Below are positions 1 to 12,689 of a stretch of DNA of 64,000 bases, piece by piece. The translations under genes were made by a program, and so were the position numbers. The stretch is from Myotis daubentonii (lineage: Eukaryota > Chordata > Mammalia > Chiroptera > Vespertilionidae), in contig NC_081861.1 in assembly GCF_963259705.1 (NCBI RefSeq), positions 63,428,673 through 63,492,672 on the forward strand. The letters are read 5' to 3'. Each line of letters begins with the position of its first letter. Position 1 is the stretch's first letter. The notes under the pieces are model-generated. The model was not told where the DNA came from and ran no database searches. It was given only the letters and a program-made list of their open reading frames with translations.

Positions 1-714
1 CAGTTATTTTGAGGGGAGAGGAGGAAGAGGAAAGAAGACATCACAGAGAAAAAGTCCAGCTCAAGGTCATTTTGGTGCTGAAGTATGTCCCAATTTCCCT
101 AGGATCCATAAGGAAGGACAGGAATGGGTGTGAAACAAATGGCACCAATGCTGTGACAGGCATCTTTAAAATATAAAATCATTTCATATTAAATCAATGC
201 CATAGCAAGGTTTTACACCAGTTGTATTTGACTCGAATGTTTCCATCACACAGCCTTACTATAGTCAGATACTATTACATCTAAACATTTCTTTGTTTTG
301 CTAAGGAACCAAAATATTTGGAGAATAGGACATTGATCTGAATTGAATTATATCTCTAAACCACTGAGTACCATTTAATAAACTGAAAAAGTATATTACA
401 TATAGCCACATATGAACTCAGTGAGCCCCCCCCCTAAATTTTTATGCATGAGGTATATTTCCTTAGGCTCTTTCTTTTCAAGACCATGGAGCAGAATATA
501 CCGCCACTGTGCAGATTTCAATGTAACCTGTGTAAATCATCCGGACAGTCAGGCAGTTCCTCCACATGAGTCTCCAGGACAGCATCACAGTGAGGTTCTA
601 ATATAAATAAATGGATGTAAATTGGGCTTGCAGATAAGAATTCTAATAATGATTCACAATATCACACACACATCCTTTTTTCACAATGCATGCAAAATGA
701 TTTTTCTGGCTTGT

Positions 715-725
715 CAAAAGGATAT
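715..725 (-). promoter_or_regulatory. DIAPH2: U12-type AT-AC 5' splice site of DIAPH2
   Basis: Read on the minus strand, the intron begins ATATCCTTTTG directly after the phase-2 exon end. RTATCCTTT is the long, nearly invariant 5' splice signal recognised by U11/U12 of the minor spliceosome, and U2-type donors do not share it. The intron's branch site and AC acceptor would lie beyond position 1 and cannot be checked here. Diaphanous genes are, to my recollection, among minor-intron-containing genes. Confidence 0.87.
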
Positions 726-844
726 TCCATTTCTGCTCGAATGTCGTTGAGACGATGTGATAACTCAGTTAGGTCGTCCTCTTTGTTTTCATCGAATACT
801 CTCAACTGAATATCAAGCTCATCATTCTCTTTTTCTTTCAGATC
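726..844 (-). CDS. DIAPH2: DIAPH2 internal exon G, ends at an AT-AC (U12-type) donor
   Basis: A 119-nt exon (39 codons + GA). It starts in phase 0 after AAATGTTAG and encodes DLKEKENDELDIQLRVFDEN then KEDDLTELSHRLNDIRAEM. No GT is available at the expected end. After ATGGA the strand reads ATATCCTTTTGA, which is the U12-type AT-AC donor consensus. Reading through instead adds about 22 codons to a TGA with no homology to formins. The end at 726 therefore rests on the expected RAEM-D-D continuation of the protein plus the U12 signal. The next exon lies outside the window. Confidence 0.93.
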
Positions 845-2409
845 CTAACATTTAAACATAAAACTTAACAGATGAATAACAGTTTGACAACAGCATATTT
901 TGGTAATAAAGGCCAGACACTATTATTCAATTATATACACAGAAGCAATTCAAATATTGACCCACGCACTTGGTTTCCTGAGAGAAAGTAAAATGTGCGT
1001 CGTTTTTCTGTTTTAAAATAAAAGAACCTCATTGCATTCATTGCATTTTCTTTTCATGCCCCAGATTTTGATTATTCACATTAAAAAATTAACAATCACT
1101 TTTACAAAGGGAAAAAAAAGTAATTGCTAACAACCCAAATTAAATGCTGTCGTTTTGACTAAACATACTAATCAAAGATGGCAAAAGAACTCATGCAGAC
1201 AGAACATTCGCATATGCCTCTGGCAAAAATGCAAATATGGATCAACTGTATTAATAAAGAACAAATACGAGGATATACTCAAGCACAACAGTCCCAAGTA
1301 TGGCGTGAAAAGTGAAATAAACAGGTTTATTTTAAATGATATTTTGTGATTTGAAGCAAAAAGGACTTTGTATCAGGCTGCTTATCTAGCCTCCTCCCCC
1401 ATTTCATTTTTGCTTAGCCTAATCACAAAATACCAACTTGGGCATCAAAGATTTGTTTTTGTAATACATTATAAGCACATGCATTACACACCTCTGATAA
1501 TTTTCAAAATAATAATATAAATGAAAAATTTGGAAGCATGCCACACTAGAGATTGTTGGGCTTAATATATATCACCTGGGATAGCTTTTAATATGTGTCC
1601 ATTAAGTTGCAGCTTTCAAAACCCAAATGGATAATCACAACTGTGGATGCTCAGAGTGATACCAAAAGTGGGACTAGGATTTTCAGAGCTGAGCTTGAAC
1701 TCTGAAAGGAAATGTAAGCATGGTGTACTTCAAATTAGGTCACTAAAACAAAATAGGGTGCATTTCTTGTTTCTATTTTTATTCAATAGAACAATTATAA
1801 ATGGAGATGTAATGGCAAGTACTGAAGCCAAACACAAATTTATGCAATTTCTAGATGTATTTTTCTAACATCCTTAAACATAATAATCAACTGAAAATTT
1901 ACCTAAATAGCATATAAAATACTTGTTAATATATATCTATATAATTTCATATAAATACATAACAAATAAATGTATTTATACTAGTGTCCTCTTTAGTAAA
2001 AACTTGCTTTAGGTCTTGTTTTCCACTTTGAAGGGGAATTAACTAATTTACTGGAATGCAAAATTGTAAAATTGGTGGGTCATACTCACAGGTGATTTCT
2101 GAACTCTGTTCAGAAAACAGCAGAAGCCAGACACACTCAGTATGCTGGTCACTGCACAAACAACCTTTAACACATTTTAGAATATAAACCCTTCATTATT
2201 CTTATGTCACATTCCAGTTTTTCTTATATGTTCACTATAAAACTTGAACATATTCAAATATGTTTGAAAATTTCAAATTAAATACTGTCATTTAATTAGC
2301 AGCAGAACTTTATAAAACATGGAACCAATATACATGCTTAAATATTTTCAATAAATAACCAATGTCACTCCAATAAATTTAGTTAAAAATAAATAAGATA
2401 AAAATATTT

Positions 2410-2520
2410 TCAACAGGGGGATGGGAGCATGAGTGTGCGGGGCAGGGGTGAGGGGAGGTTGGGGGTTAATGGGGGGGATGAGGACACATTTGTAATACCT
2501 TAACTAATAATAAAAAAAAT
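2410..2520 (+). repeat. L1 3' end fragment
   Basis: The G-rich run (GGGGGATGGGAGC...GGGGGGGATGAGG) is followed by ACACATTTGTAATACCTTAA and an A-rich tail. The same layout is seen at the L1 3' ends at 17100-17210 and 26850-27010 in this window. It is 5' truncated. Confidence 0.7.
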
Positions 2521-2698
2521 ATATTTTCAGTAAAAATAACTGGTGAAATACTTTAATTTAGTTTTAAATTAGAACAATACATTATTTATATAATATATAT
2601 AGTATGTGAACATATACAGCACAATATACAAATATGAACATGTACAAATACAATACCTTATGTTGTTTAGTAATAATGTCCCATTCAAATAAATATAT

Positions 2699-2700
<2 letters not shown>

Positions 2701-2728
<28 letters not shown>
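2701..2728. repeat. (CA)n microsatellite
   Basis: About 14 uninterrupted CA units directly abutting the terminal repeat of the mariner-like element. Confidence 0.97.
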
Positions 2729-2729
<1 letters not shown>

Positions 2730-3167
2730 GTGTCCTCAAAAAATGTATGCACATTTTAATAGCTGATAACTCACTTAATTTTCACTGCTTTTAGGTTTAA
2801 CTGATTTAAAATAATGGGTGAAGCCAGTCTAAGCTTTGAACAAAGAAAATTTATCATAAAGTGACATTAGACTGTTTTTATAGGGATACATAAAAGATAA
2901 AGTTTACGGAACAAAACCGGCAACAGTCAACAAATTGAGGGCACACAAATACCGAACGAAATGATTCTTGATGTTTGTGATTCCAATGCTTCCTGATATT
3001 TATCAGCAGTGCCTGGACCAGAATGGCCATCAGTTTGAGAACAGGCATTGACAAAATACTATTCATTTCTGTAGATTCTTTTAAATTTTGAAAATGAACT
3101 GTATGTTAATAAACATTGACTTTATAATCATTCAAAGTGTGTATGCATATTTTTGGGACACCCTGAT
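2729..3167 (+). mobile_element. Tc1/mariner-like element, internally deleted
   Basis: Ends form an imperfect inverted pair: AGTGTCCTCAAAAAATGTAT at the left and the complement of GTGTATGCATATTTTTGGGACACC at the right. Near the left end a plus-strand frame reads SLSFEQRKFIIK, like the start of mariner-type transposases. It then runs into stops, so no functional transposase is encoded. Family naming is tentative. Confidence 0.65.
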
Positions 3168-3587
3168 ATAACTTCCTTTTAGTCAAATAGCCAACCTATG
3201 AAAGATATATCCATAAATACTAATAAAAATAATCACTTAATAAATTAATAATATTTTTACATATCACAATTGTTACAGATATCCTATAAAAGTAAATGAA
3301 AATCCATATCTAGTTTTATGTTTAAAAATGTAACATGTCAGATGATGTGTTGTAGAATTATACACAGGAAACCAGTATAATTTTGTTAACCAGTGTCCCT
3401 CAATAAATTAAACTAAAAAATTATTTTAATGTATATTGTAAAATTACTGAATTACACTATTACTAATTATGTGAAATATTATAAACATGTTTCAGTTATT
3501 GTTTTTAAACAGACTAGGTATATAGATATGGACCACTTTAGGCAGATTCTCTGAAACATATAATTCTCTATAATATAGTATACTTCT

Positions 3588-3800
3588 GCCCAGTCGGTAT
3601 GGCTCAGTGGTTGACCATCAACCTATGAAACAGAAGGTCTTAGTTCGATTCCTGGTCAGGGCACAAGCCTGGGTTGTGCGCTCCATCCCCAGTGTGGGGA
3701 ACACAGGAGTCAGCCGATCAATGATTCTCTCTTATCATTGCTGTTTCTATCTCTCTCTCACTCTCCCTTCCTTTCGGAAATCAATAAAAATATATTTAAA
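3588..3800 (+). mobile_element. Ves SINE (tRNA-derived)
   Basis: Begins GCCCAGTCGGTATGGCTCAG and carries a B-box-like TTAGTTCGATTCC. The body reads GTGTGGGGAACACAGGAGTCAGCC, a CT-rich 3' part follows, and the element ends AATCAATAAAAATATATTT. This is the standard bat Ves layout. Confidence 0.93.
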
Positions 3801-6463
3801 TACTGGAATGCAAAAGAATAAGGATTCTTCAAAAGAATAAGGAAGGGCTTGTCAGTCTTCTAAAAGAAATTAAGAATGCCTGCTGTCTACAGACACAACT
3901 TCTTATTTTCATGTTCCTTCTCACATCTGATTTACCTAATATTTTCCTACTTTATTTAACTAAATAAAAGGCCAATGGGGACTTCACAAGAAATCAATGT
4001 AAGTTAACTATAGAGCAAATACCATTTTAAAAATCACTGTATAGTGATTCATTTATCCCAAATTACTAAAGCAAATTTATGAAAAGTGAATTTCCACATA
4101 AATGAAATATAAACTCCCTTTAAACACTATAATTTATCCATAGAGATGGGGGAATTTTGAAATTAAATTTTTACAGATTATATTAAAGTAATTGTCCTTG
4201 AGGAGTCTGATAATTATATGAAAAAAATGTTTTACTCTATTATAACATTATGGTGGTCTCAGGGGCTACTGAAGTACTAAGAACTATTCTTCCCTATCAC
4301 TTAATGATTCCAGATAGTAATAATTTTTTATCCATATACCAACTACTAATATTAGCCATGGCCATGTCTAATTGGCTGCTATATTCTAGAATCTCTAATC
4401 TCAGGGGTCTGCCTGAATCCAAGTTCTTATCTTCTTCATCAGAAATACCTGGGGATAATTTTTCTTTAAACAGAACATCTCTTCCCCACCCTCAGTAAGA
4501 TCTTGATAGTCTCTTCTGAGGGGAACGTGACCAAGGTCGTGGCTGAGAACCGGAACCATATGTGGCCATATTTCACTCCATTGTTTTAGGACGGAAAGAA
4601 AATTGAGAGTCCTTGTAGGTTCTATTTCAAAACTTTAGGAAACAGAAACATGACACTTTCCACATTTCTCCTGCTTTAGAATCACTGAGATCTGATAAGC
4701 AGGGCATTTTAAAGAGATGTGATACTTAAAGAAAAATGTACCTGGAGGAATATTTTAAGAATACAGATATTAAGAAGCACATGGTGCCACAAGAAGCTTT
4801 TTATATGGCTATAGGGCCAATGGGAAAGTGTAGTTTAAAACCACTGATGCAAAATCTTAGCTGTCACTGTAATCAAATAAAGAACCTACCATGGGACCAC
4901 TGAACCCAGCAGAAATTAAGACATCCAGACAAAAGTGCAAAAGGTAAGTGCAAGAGCTACGGTACATACTCTTTCTGAAAAAATGAAGACTTAAATAAAT
5001 CAAGAGCCACAGTTTTCTTGACCAGCTATTCAGTAATATAAGGCAAAAATGGTGTTCATTATAAATAGACATAGGGGGATAAAAGATGGAAGGGTAATAA
5101 CAACAACTAAGGCAGAAAACACGGCATATTAGTAAATGAGCAGAGGATGTTAAGGAGACCCTGTAGCTAACAAGTGCCCACAAGCATTATTCCTCTCCCA
5201 GAACCAGAGGACTAACTCAGGGAGGACAAGCATGAAAACCAGTGAGCAGGCAACTCAAAAGCAAACTAGAACCAAGACTATAACATTCTCTCTAGCTACT
5301 GAAGGCCAAAGACTTTTCATGAAGACAGATTTGTGACAAAACGAGAATAAATGTGTTGCACACACTAGAACTGTTATATAATGTGCCTGTTAACTGTGTA
5401 CTGAAACCTCTCTACGGGTCACTGAAAATATTGCTTTGATTAACCACAACCAATTCCTTAGTTTTTAAATTCAGGGGTTAAAGAACCATTGGATATGAAA
5501 GTAACATAGAAATTTCTAAAATAGAGCCAACCATACACCTGATGAAAACTGGTTTCAATAGACCCAATCGTCCATTTTATGATGATGTGCTTAAACTACT
5601 TTCAGTTAAGATTGTCACAGCACAAGCAATTGATGCATACTCCACTCTTGTTCCTCACCAGGAAACACCCCTTATTTTGGTATTTCTAGCGCACCCTAAA
5701 TCTTATATACATGCTCACTGACATTTTTTTTTTCTTTCCTCCATTCTTTTTTACTTTTACTTCTTGCTTCTCGGATGTGACCTGAGTAGCTTAAATGAAG
5801 AGACTAGTGAGAAATTTTGTCTCCTTTGACATTGCTATAGTCTGGGGAAAAAAATCATTCTTCAATTAACATTAAATAAAATATAAAGTCATAGTTGTTG
5901 CATTTGTATTCAAAGAATAAGTGTGTTCATTAATCTGAGATCAAACCTATAAAGTTATTTCAAAAATGTTTTTAACAGTATTATAATTAGAGCAAATGTT
6001 CACATAAAATTGTTTTTTCTTTAAAAAAGTTCACATGGCTCTGTAATAAGAATACCAAACTTAAGCAATGTGTCCAGAGTATACTAATCAAAATTATATG
6101 CATACTTATGCTGAATAGAAATGAAATCAATGTAAGTTATCAAAGAAAAAAGGCAAAAATGTTTAAATGAAAATTGAAACTACAAAAAAAGTGTAGTCTT
6201 TTATGTTCTCAGTATTTACATCCAAAGAAAAGAAGTTCCATTTGGCTTCAGGAAGGGAAAAATCACTTCTGGACACAGCAACAGATGCATTCTAAATTGT
6301 CAGCTGCATATAAAGACTGATATTACTGCAATTAATAAAGCTTACAAAATGTTTAAAGCTTTACAAGAGAAAATAGCAAGGCACAAGTACTTACTCTGCT
6401 GCAAGTCTAAAAATGGAAAGTGTTAAAGTTCATCAGCATAATAAATGTGTACACTCAACTTAC

Positions 6464-6574
6464 TGGTAATATTGTCTTTAGTCCAGAACGGAGGAACTCA
6501 TTCCTTAAATGTATTCGAAAATCAAGCTCATAAGGAAAAGTGACAAGGGCATTTATAAACTGCATGCAAGCCAC
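6464..6574 (-). CDS. DIAPH2: DIAPH2 internal exon F (DID armadillo)
   Basis: A 111-nt exon (37 complete codons, phase 0 at both ends). The acceptor is CTAATTGCAG and the donor is a perfect GTAAGT. It encodes VACMQFINALVTFPYELDFR then IHLRNEFLRSGLKTILP. The LRSGLKT version of the NEF motif matches DIAPH2; as remembered, DIAPH3 reads MRCGLKE and DIAPH1 reads LMRLGLHQ. It ends where exon G begins with DLKEKEND. Confidence 0.96.
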
Positions 6575-7459
6575 CTGCAATTAGAAAGCAAACCTTATTT
6601 TAATGTTTTTAATTAAATAAATAATGCATTCAGACCATTATTTTTCCATTTACTAAAGGCATACATACATATAAAAATAAGAAAAATGCAAATATTTATA
6701 AAAGTTTAAGTATGATTATTATTTTAAAGTATAGGCAACAAAATGAATAAAATTTCTAATGTGCAGAATAATTCTAATTAAGATATGATGGATGGTCAAG
6801 TACTTCTATGCTTTGCTGACCAATATGAATAAATATTAAACTCTCTCTTGAGAAACTCAAAGCTCCAAAAGTATGCATAGAAAGCACTTTAGAAAGATCG
6901 TGAAATGTATCTTGCATATCCAGGTATCCTCAGGTAAACTAGCCTCAATCCTATATGGTTATAAATACTTTTCCAAAATAAATTTTAAAAAGGTTATAAA
7001 AGTTCCATAATATTAATCAGGCAACAGTGATAAATTAGAGAAATAATTACACTGATTTATATTCTCTCTATTCTATTATTGGAATGGATTTGCACAAAAT
7101 TCAGAGTATTAAAATATATGATTAAGATGAATTAATTTGTTATGTATAAAAGTGAATTAAGATCAACTAGAAGGTACTGTGATGCCAATACTAATGTGCA
7201 TGCCTGATAAAGTAAATATAAGGGCTTCTTTTCCAGTGAAGGTGAGTCATTAATTATATTGACACTGGAAAATGGGTTTTGCTTTTCTTACCTTCTGATA
7301 TTGAGGCTCTCTACTATAAAAGGGGAATTATTTTCTGGTAATTGCAAGCTAAAAGGGAATTAACAAAATGCTAATTGCCAGGTGTTCCATACATTATTCC
7401 TGAATAGCATTTTTTTAAAATGCTGCTCAAGTCTAAGGCAACTGGCTAATAGTTTAAGT

Positions 7460-7681
7460 CAGTGGTTCTCAACCTTCCTAACGCTGTGACCCTTTAATAA
7501 AGTTCCTCATGTTGTGGTGACCCCCAATTTCATTGTTACAAATTGAACATAATTACAGCATAGTGATTAATCACAAAACAATATGTCATTATATGTGTGT
7601 TTTCCAATGATCTTAGGTGACCCCTGTGAAAGGGTCGTTCGACCCCCAAAGGGGTCGCTACCCACAGGTTGAAGACTGCTG
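7460..7681. mobile_element. hAT non-autonomous element (GGTTCTCAACC family)
   Basis: Starts CAGTGGTTCTCAACCTTCC and has the interior GGGTCGTTCGACCCCCAAAGG. It is flanked by exact 8-bp duplications GTTTAAGT at 7452-7459 and 7682-7689. It is in the same family as the copies at 16478, 16838 and 51434. Confidence 0.93.
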
Positions 7682-8095
7682 GTTTAAGTGAAGACCACAC
7701 ATTTAAATCGATTATTTTTAAAGTATGCAATGAGTGGTGGAGCGAGTGCTCAAAGAGCTGACTGCAAGGGGACTCCTGGAAAATACCAGATTTAGTAAAG
7801 ATGCCAAGTATTTATAGAAGGGAGCACCCATAAATCAATAGTTAGTATGGGCTCTACTCTATCTGCATAGTGTACCCAAGACCCTGGGGACTCTTCTGGG
7901 TGGTAGGCTGATGTCTGTCTTCTACCCTCTTTGATTCCCCACTTACAAACGGAGCTGTCCCTGAACATACCAGCTACTGGATGTCCCACAGGGATGCCAG
8001 ACTGACCAGGTAACCCCCCTAAATCCTCAAGCCATCGTTCCTTCTCAGAGGGAGAACCAAGCTCCTGAGGCTGACAAGATGAAATAAGCATAGAG

Positions 8096-8300
8096 TCTAG
8101 GGGTTGGCAAACTACAGACCACAGGCCAGCCGCAGCCCACAGTTCTAATGTGGCGAGCTACCTGCTTGTGCCAATAAAGTTTTATTGAATCACAAACATC
8201 ATATAAAAAATAACTACAAAAAAAGTATTTCAAATGTATTTTGTTTTCACTTGTCCAGACCTATTATTATAATTATTTTTTCAAATAGAAGGAAAAGATT
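8096..8300. repeat. Old hAT-type DNA transposon fragment
   Basis: TCTAGGGGTTGGCAAACTAC, a diverged ACAGACCACAGGCCAG block, then CCAATAAAGTTTTATTG resemble a common eutherian hAT family with GGCAAACT ends. No right end or duplication was found, so it is an ancient truncated piece. Confidence 0.55.
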
Positions 8301-8313
8301 AAAAGGTATATTG

Positions 8314-8510
8314 TGCCCTGGCCGATGTGGCTCAGTAGGTTGGTGTGTTGTCTGGTATACCAAAAGGTGGTGGGCTAGATTCCCAGTCAGGGCATGTACT
8401 CAGGTGGTGGGTTCAATCCCTGCTCTGGAAGCATTTGGCATGTTTCTCTCTCTTTCTCTCTCTCTCTCTCTCTACATCACCTTCCCTCTCTCTAAGATCA
8501 ATTTTTAAAA
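8314..8510 (+). mobile_element. Ves SINE with expanded CT tract
   Basis: Starts GCCCTGGCCGATGTGGCTCAG. The body is diverged, with a (CT)n expansion at 8446-8473 within the 3' pyrimidine-rich part, and it ends near AAGATCAATTTTTAAAA. Confidence 0.9.
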
Positions 8511-9704
8511 AAGGTATACTGTTTTTATTTTTATATTTATATCATGTATTTAAGATGTTTCTTTGGGAGATTAGCCCATTTACCACATATCCAGATTCAA
8601 AAATTAAAAGTTGCATGCTTTACAGGTGATGACGGGTTGTTTCTAACATTACTATATAGCTAAATAAAAATTGAAAAATATAGTCTAATTCCTACAAGTG
8701 CTCAAATGTCAAACAAAAACACTTATACAATTGACTAAATATTTGCCATATAAGTAGCATTACTTTAAAAGATCTATCAGACAAATTAAGCTTATGCCTT
8801 AATAGATTACATAACCCTCACATTTACAATAAGAAAACGTTGACATCTTCATAGTTATGAGACTGAATATTCTACACAACCATCGCTACATTATCTATTT
8901 GTGTGATATAAGTCTGCATATTCTACATGACCATCACTACATTATTGTATTTGCTTGAATGATCCTTGTTATGTTACAAATATGACATGACTGAACAAGC
9001 CAAAGTACATGTCCAATCCAAAATTAATAGAGAGAAAAGTTGCCATCTGCTAGGATTGTTTTTGCCAGAAGAAATTCAAGCTTAATAGCTTGTATTAATA
9101 CCCTACAAGTAAAGAGAGCATTTCCATAAGAAACAGCTTAATGATTTTTAGAATTGTACCTTTATACAAAAAAAAAAGTATTTAGATCAGGAGATGATAA
9201 ACATAGTAAAAGTTAATGAAATTAATGAATGTATCAATTACAAAATAACTTCACATTTAATAAATGTTGCAATGCTATTAAACACTTTAATAGCATTAAG
9301 AATATATATAAATATATAACTAAATAAAAAAGATGTTGCATTTATTGACTATAGTATAAACAAGTATAAGACAATGAATTCAGTAATTAAACAGGTTAAC
9401 AGCAATGGTTTACCAAATGTACTGTTTATTGTTTATAAAATTCTAACAGATAGCTAAATAATTACAAATAACATATGATAAATAGTCATACTATCATGTC
9501 ACTTTACAACACAATCTGCTAGAGCAATGCTCTTTCAGAGAAATATTTATATTGTAAAAATGTGGAGAATAATAGCCATCTTAATAGTCTCTATTCCTTT
9601 AAACTACTACACAATTATTGCCCTTTTCACAGGACGAGAAGAAAATTAGAATAATTATCACAATTTATAACTACAAAATTAAACTTAAAAATTGTAATCA
9701 GATA

Positions 9705-9945
9705 GCTCGGCTGCTGTGGCTCAGTGATTGAACATTGACCTATAAACCAGGTCATGGTTTGATTCCTGGTCAGGGCACATGCCCGGGTTGTGGGCTCCAT
9801 TCCCAGTGGGGGGTGTGCAGGAGGCAGCCGATCAATGATTCCAATGATTCTCTCTCATCATTTTTTTTTTTGTTATCTCTCTCCTCATTGATATTTCTAT
9901 CTTTCTCTCCCCCCCTTCCCTCTGAAATCAATCAAAACATATTTT
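9705..9945 (+). mobile_element. Ves SINE
   Basis: GCTCGGCTGCTGTGGCTCAG at the head, GGTTTGATTCCTGGTCAGGG in the middle, then a pyrimidine-rich tail ending GAAATCAATCAAAACATATTT. Confidence 0.92.
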
Positions 9946-10109
9946 TTTAAAAAATGTAATTAGGTAAACTTTAAAATGTAATTGGAAAATATTATAAACA
10001 TAAAATACTCATTGTGTGGATTCTGAATTTAAAGATAAATACAAAACCCCAAACTATTATAATTATCATTATTTATATCATTATTATTAGTTGCCAGACA
10101 ATATTAGGT

Positions 10110-10270
10110 GCTTTATATAACTCACCATCTAATTTAATCCTTATAAAAATCATACAAAATAAGTGTTGCTATTACCCTTATTCCACAGATGATGAAGGTG
10201 AAGCTCAAAGCAGATAAATAACTTACACAAGGTCATACAGCAAGAAGGAAATTCATGATTCCAAACCATA
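10110..10270 (-). repeat. MIR SINE fragment
   Basis: Contains the MIR-like order TTATTCCACAGATGATGAAG, CTCAAAGCAGA, AACTTACACAAGGTCATACA and GCAAGAAGGAAATT in the reversed orientation. Old and diverged. Confidence 0.75.
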
Positions 10271-10718
10271 TCACTTCACTACAAATACAGAATAACTTCC
10301 AGCACATACAAGATGCCTCATAAACTCCATTCATAGATTCATACAACAAAAGATTTTAAGGATAGGTAAGAGAATAAAATTTAACTAGTGCATCATGTTT
10401 AATGCACTGAGAATATCTAGCTTTGGGATTATAGGTTAATTAGAAAAACATACAATTATTTTAACAAGCTGTTATTTAGTACATAAAATGGTTATCTTAT
10501 ATGTCTAATATAACTCAATAAAAATTAAATAGTTATCATAATATATAATGGAATGCAAAATTTTAAGATAGAAAATGGTTCCTAAAATATGTTACATTCC
10601 ACTTTCTATATATATCTTAAACAGTGAAGTATGGGCAGCATCCCATCATCCCAAATAATGATCTTGCACTCTCCTTTACTTACTGCCACCTCACTCCTTA
10701 CTTAGCACACATGTGCAT

Positions 10719-10720
<2 letters not shown>

Positions 10721-10753
<33 letters not shown>
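10721..10753. repeat. (CA)n microsatellite
   Basis: About 16 CA units. Confidence 0.96.
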
Positions 10754-10756
<3 letters not shown>

Positions 10757-10854
10757 TTTCTCCATTATTAATATATATGCTAGGCTAGGACCACAATTCT
10801 GATTTTAAACCAGTAAGAACAAGGAGCTTGTGTATTTCCATTTTTACTCAGTAG

Positions 10855-11260
10855 CTAGAGGCCCAGTGCACGAAATTCAAGCACTGGGGGTGGGTGGGGG
10901 TCCCTCAGTCCGGCCTGCGCCCTCTCACAGTCCAGGACATCCTTAGCACTCTGCAAACATCCCTCTTGCAGTCTGGGACCCCTCACTCCTTACCACCTGC
11001 CTGCTCACTGCTCCTTACTGCTTGACTCGCTGCTCCTTAGAGCTGCTGCAGATGCGGGAGAGGCTCCCGCCACAGCCACCAGCAAAGGCAGCCCTGAGCC
11101 TGGCTTCTGGATGAGCAGCGCTCCTCCTGTGGGAGCACAGTGACAACCAGGGGGCAGCTCCTGCATTAAGCATCTGCCCGCTGGTGGTCAGTGCGCATCA
11201 TAACAACCAGTCATTCTGATCGTTCCACCGTAATGGTTGCTTAGGCTTTTATTATATAGA
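10855..11260 (-). mobile_element. HeliBat-type non-autonomous Helitron
   Basis: Minus-strand ends: 5' TCTATATAATAAAAGCC (at 11260 downward, preceded by host A) and 3' GCACTGGGCCTCTAG (ending 10855). The 3' hairpin is GTGCACGAAATT... . It is 406 bp with no duplication, as expected for Helitrons. Confidence 0.92.
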
Positions 11261-11519
11261 TCCCCTTACATCATAAGGAGATTTCTATATATCTATATTA
11301 GCTATTGAATGAATGCATAAGCATATATAGATAAAAAGCGCCAACTTTGTGGATGAGATAAAACATCCAATAATTTGTGCCACAAAGAATTATATACTAA
11401 ACTTTATTCCTATCAGTTCTACCAGTTATGATCCTGACATTCCTCTAATAGTATATTATCTTTCTACAATAATCACCTGCATTCTTTAACCACAGGATGC
11501 TATTATTTTCATCCTAGGG

Positions 11520-11754
11520 CAGTGATGGTGAACCTTTTGAGCTCAGCGTGTCAACATTTTGAAAAACCCTAACTTAACTCTGGTGCCGTGTCACATATAG
11601 AAATTTTTTGATATTTGCAACCATAGTATAAAAAAGATTTATATTTTTGATATTTATTTTATATATTTAAATGCCATTTAACAAAGAAAAATCAACCCAA
11701 AAAATGAGTTTGCGTGTCACCTCTGACACACGTGTCATAGGTTCGCCATCACTG
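11520..11754. mobile_element. hAT non-autonomous element (GTGATGGTGAACC family)
   Basis: Ends CAGTGATGGTGAACCTTTTG and GGTTCGCCATCACTG, 235 bp, with exact 8-bp duplications TCCTAGGG at 11512-11519 and 11755-11762. Confidence 0.95.
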
Positions 11755-12470
11755 TCCTAGGGTATGGGTGTGGTATAGAGAATGGAATATCACAAAATAG
11801 ACTAAACTTTCTAAAGACAAGGCTCTTCATTTGTTTATGGTTTTCTGAATAACCCCTAATTGGCCCCAATAAATTGGTTACAATATAATGAGTGAATAGT
11901 ATTTAAATATTTCAAATGTTATTGTCATGAGACATATTACAAAAAGAAATTGCATTCCATTTCTTACCTAAGTCATAGAGAGGGGAAATTTTAAACATGA
12001 AGAAGCTTCACAAAATTACTGGGTAAATGCTAAAACTTATTATTTATTTTAACTTTTCAGCTCTGAAAACTATACAAACATCTACCAGTTTGTCCACAAT
12101 TCATAGAGCAATGGAGTACAATAATTGCCAACTCCAGGGCATTCTCAGACAGAGTCTCCATATTGCCATTAGCTGTGACAAATTATGCTTTTAAAATGTT
12201 ATTGACACTGTCACACATTTGACCTTATTAAGTACTCTGTAGACATTAACAAGGTCTTTCTTTATCCTAGCCCAGCAGGAGTTAGAAAAAAAAAGATGGT
12301 TTAAGTCAAAATAAGTACCAACCAAGAAAGATACAAATGTACAGAGCAAGTTAATTAAGTCAAGAAATGGAGAAAGATTACAGGCAGGACAAAACTATGT
12401 AGAAAGGTATAGAGGTAGAGGTGCAAAACAGCAAGAAATATTCAGGAAACTGAGCACAGTATGACTAGAC

Positions 12471-12671
12471 CAGGGGTGGGGAACCTTTTTTCTGCCAAGA
12501 GCCATTTGGATATTTACAACATCATTCACAAGTCATATAAAATTATCAACTTAAAAATTCACCTGCTATATTTGGTCAAACAATTAACTCATCCCTAATG
12601 CCTTGGCAGGGCCAGACCAAATGATTTTGCGGGCCTTATACAGCCTGCGGGCCAGATGTTCCCCACACTTG
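12471..12671. mobile_element. hAT non-autonomous element (GGGTGGGGAACC family)
   Basis: Ends CAGGGGTGGGGAACC and GTTCCCCACACTTG, 201 bp, with exact duplications GACTAGAC at 12463-12470 and 12672-12679. Confidence 0.94.
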
Positions 12672-12689
12672 GACTAGACCAAAAATTAG

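Larger units (their letters stand above)
845..6463 (-). other. DIAPH2: DIAPH2 intron F-G
   Basis: AT-rich intron between exon F and exon G. Recognised inserts are an L1 tail (2410-2515), a CA repeat, a mariner-like remnant and one Ves SINE. In 846-2400, 3170-3580 and 3810-6460 I see no gene, RNA or classifiable repeat. The block 4250-5330 is less AT-rich and unclassified. Confidence 0.85.

Noticed and set aside
654..725. Read-through extension of exon G to the TGA at about 659
   Set aside because: The added residues (EYPFDKPEKSF...) have no formin similarity, and the U12 donor explains the exon end.
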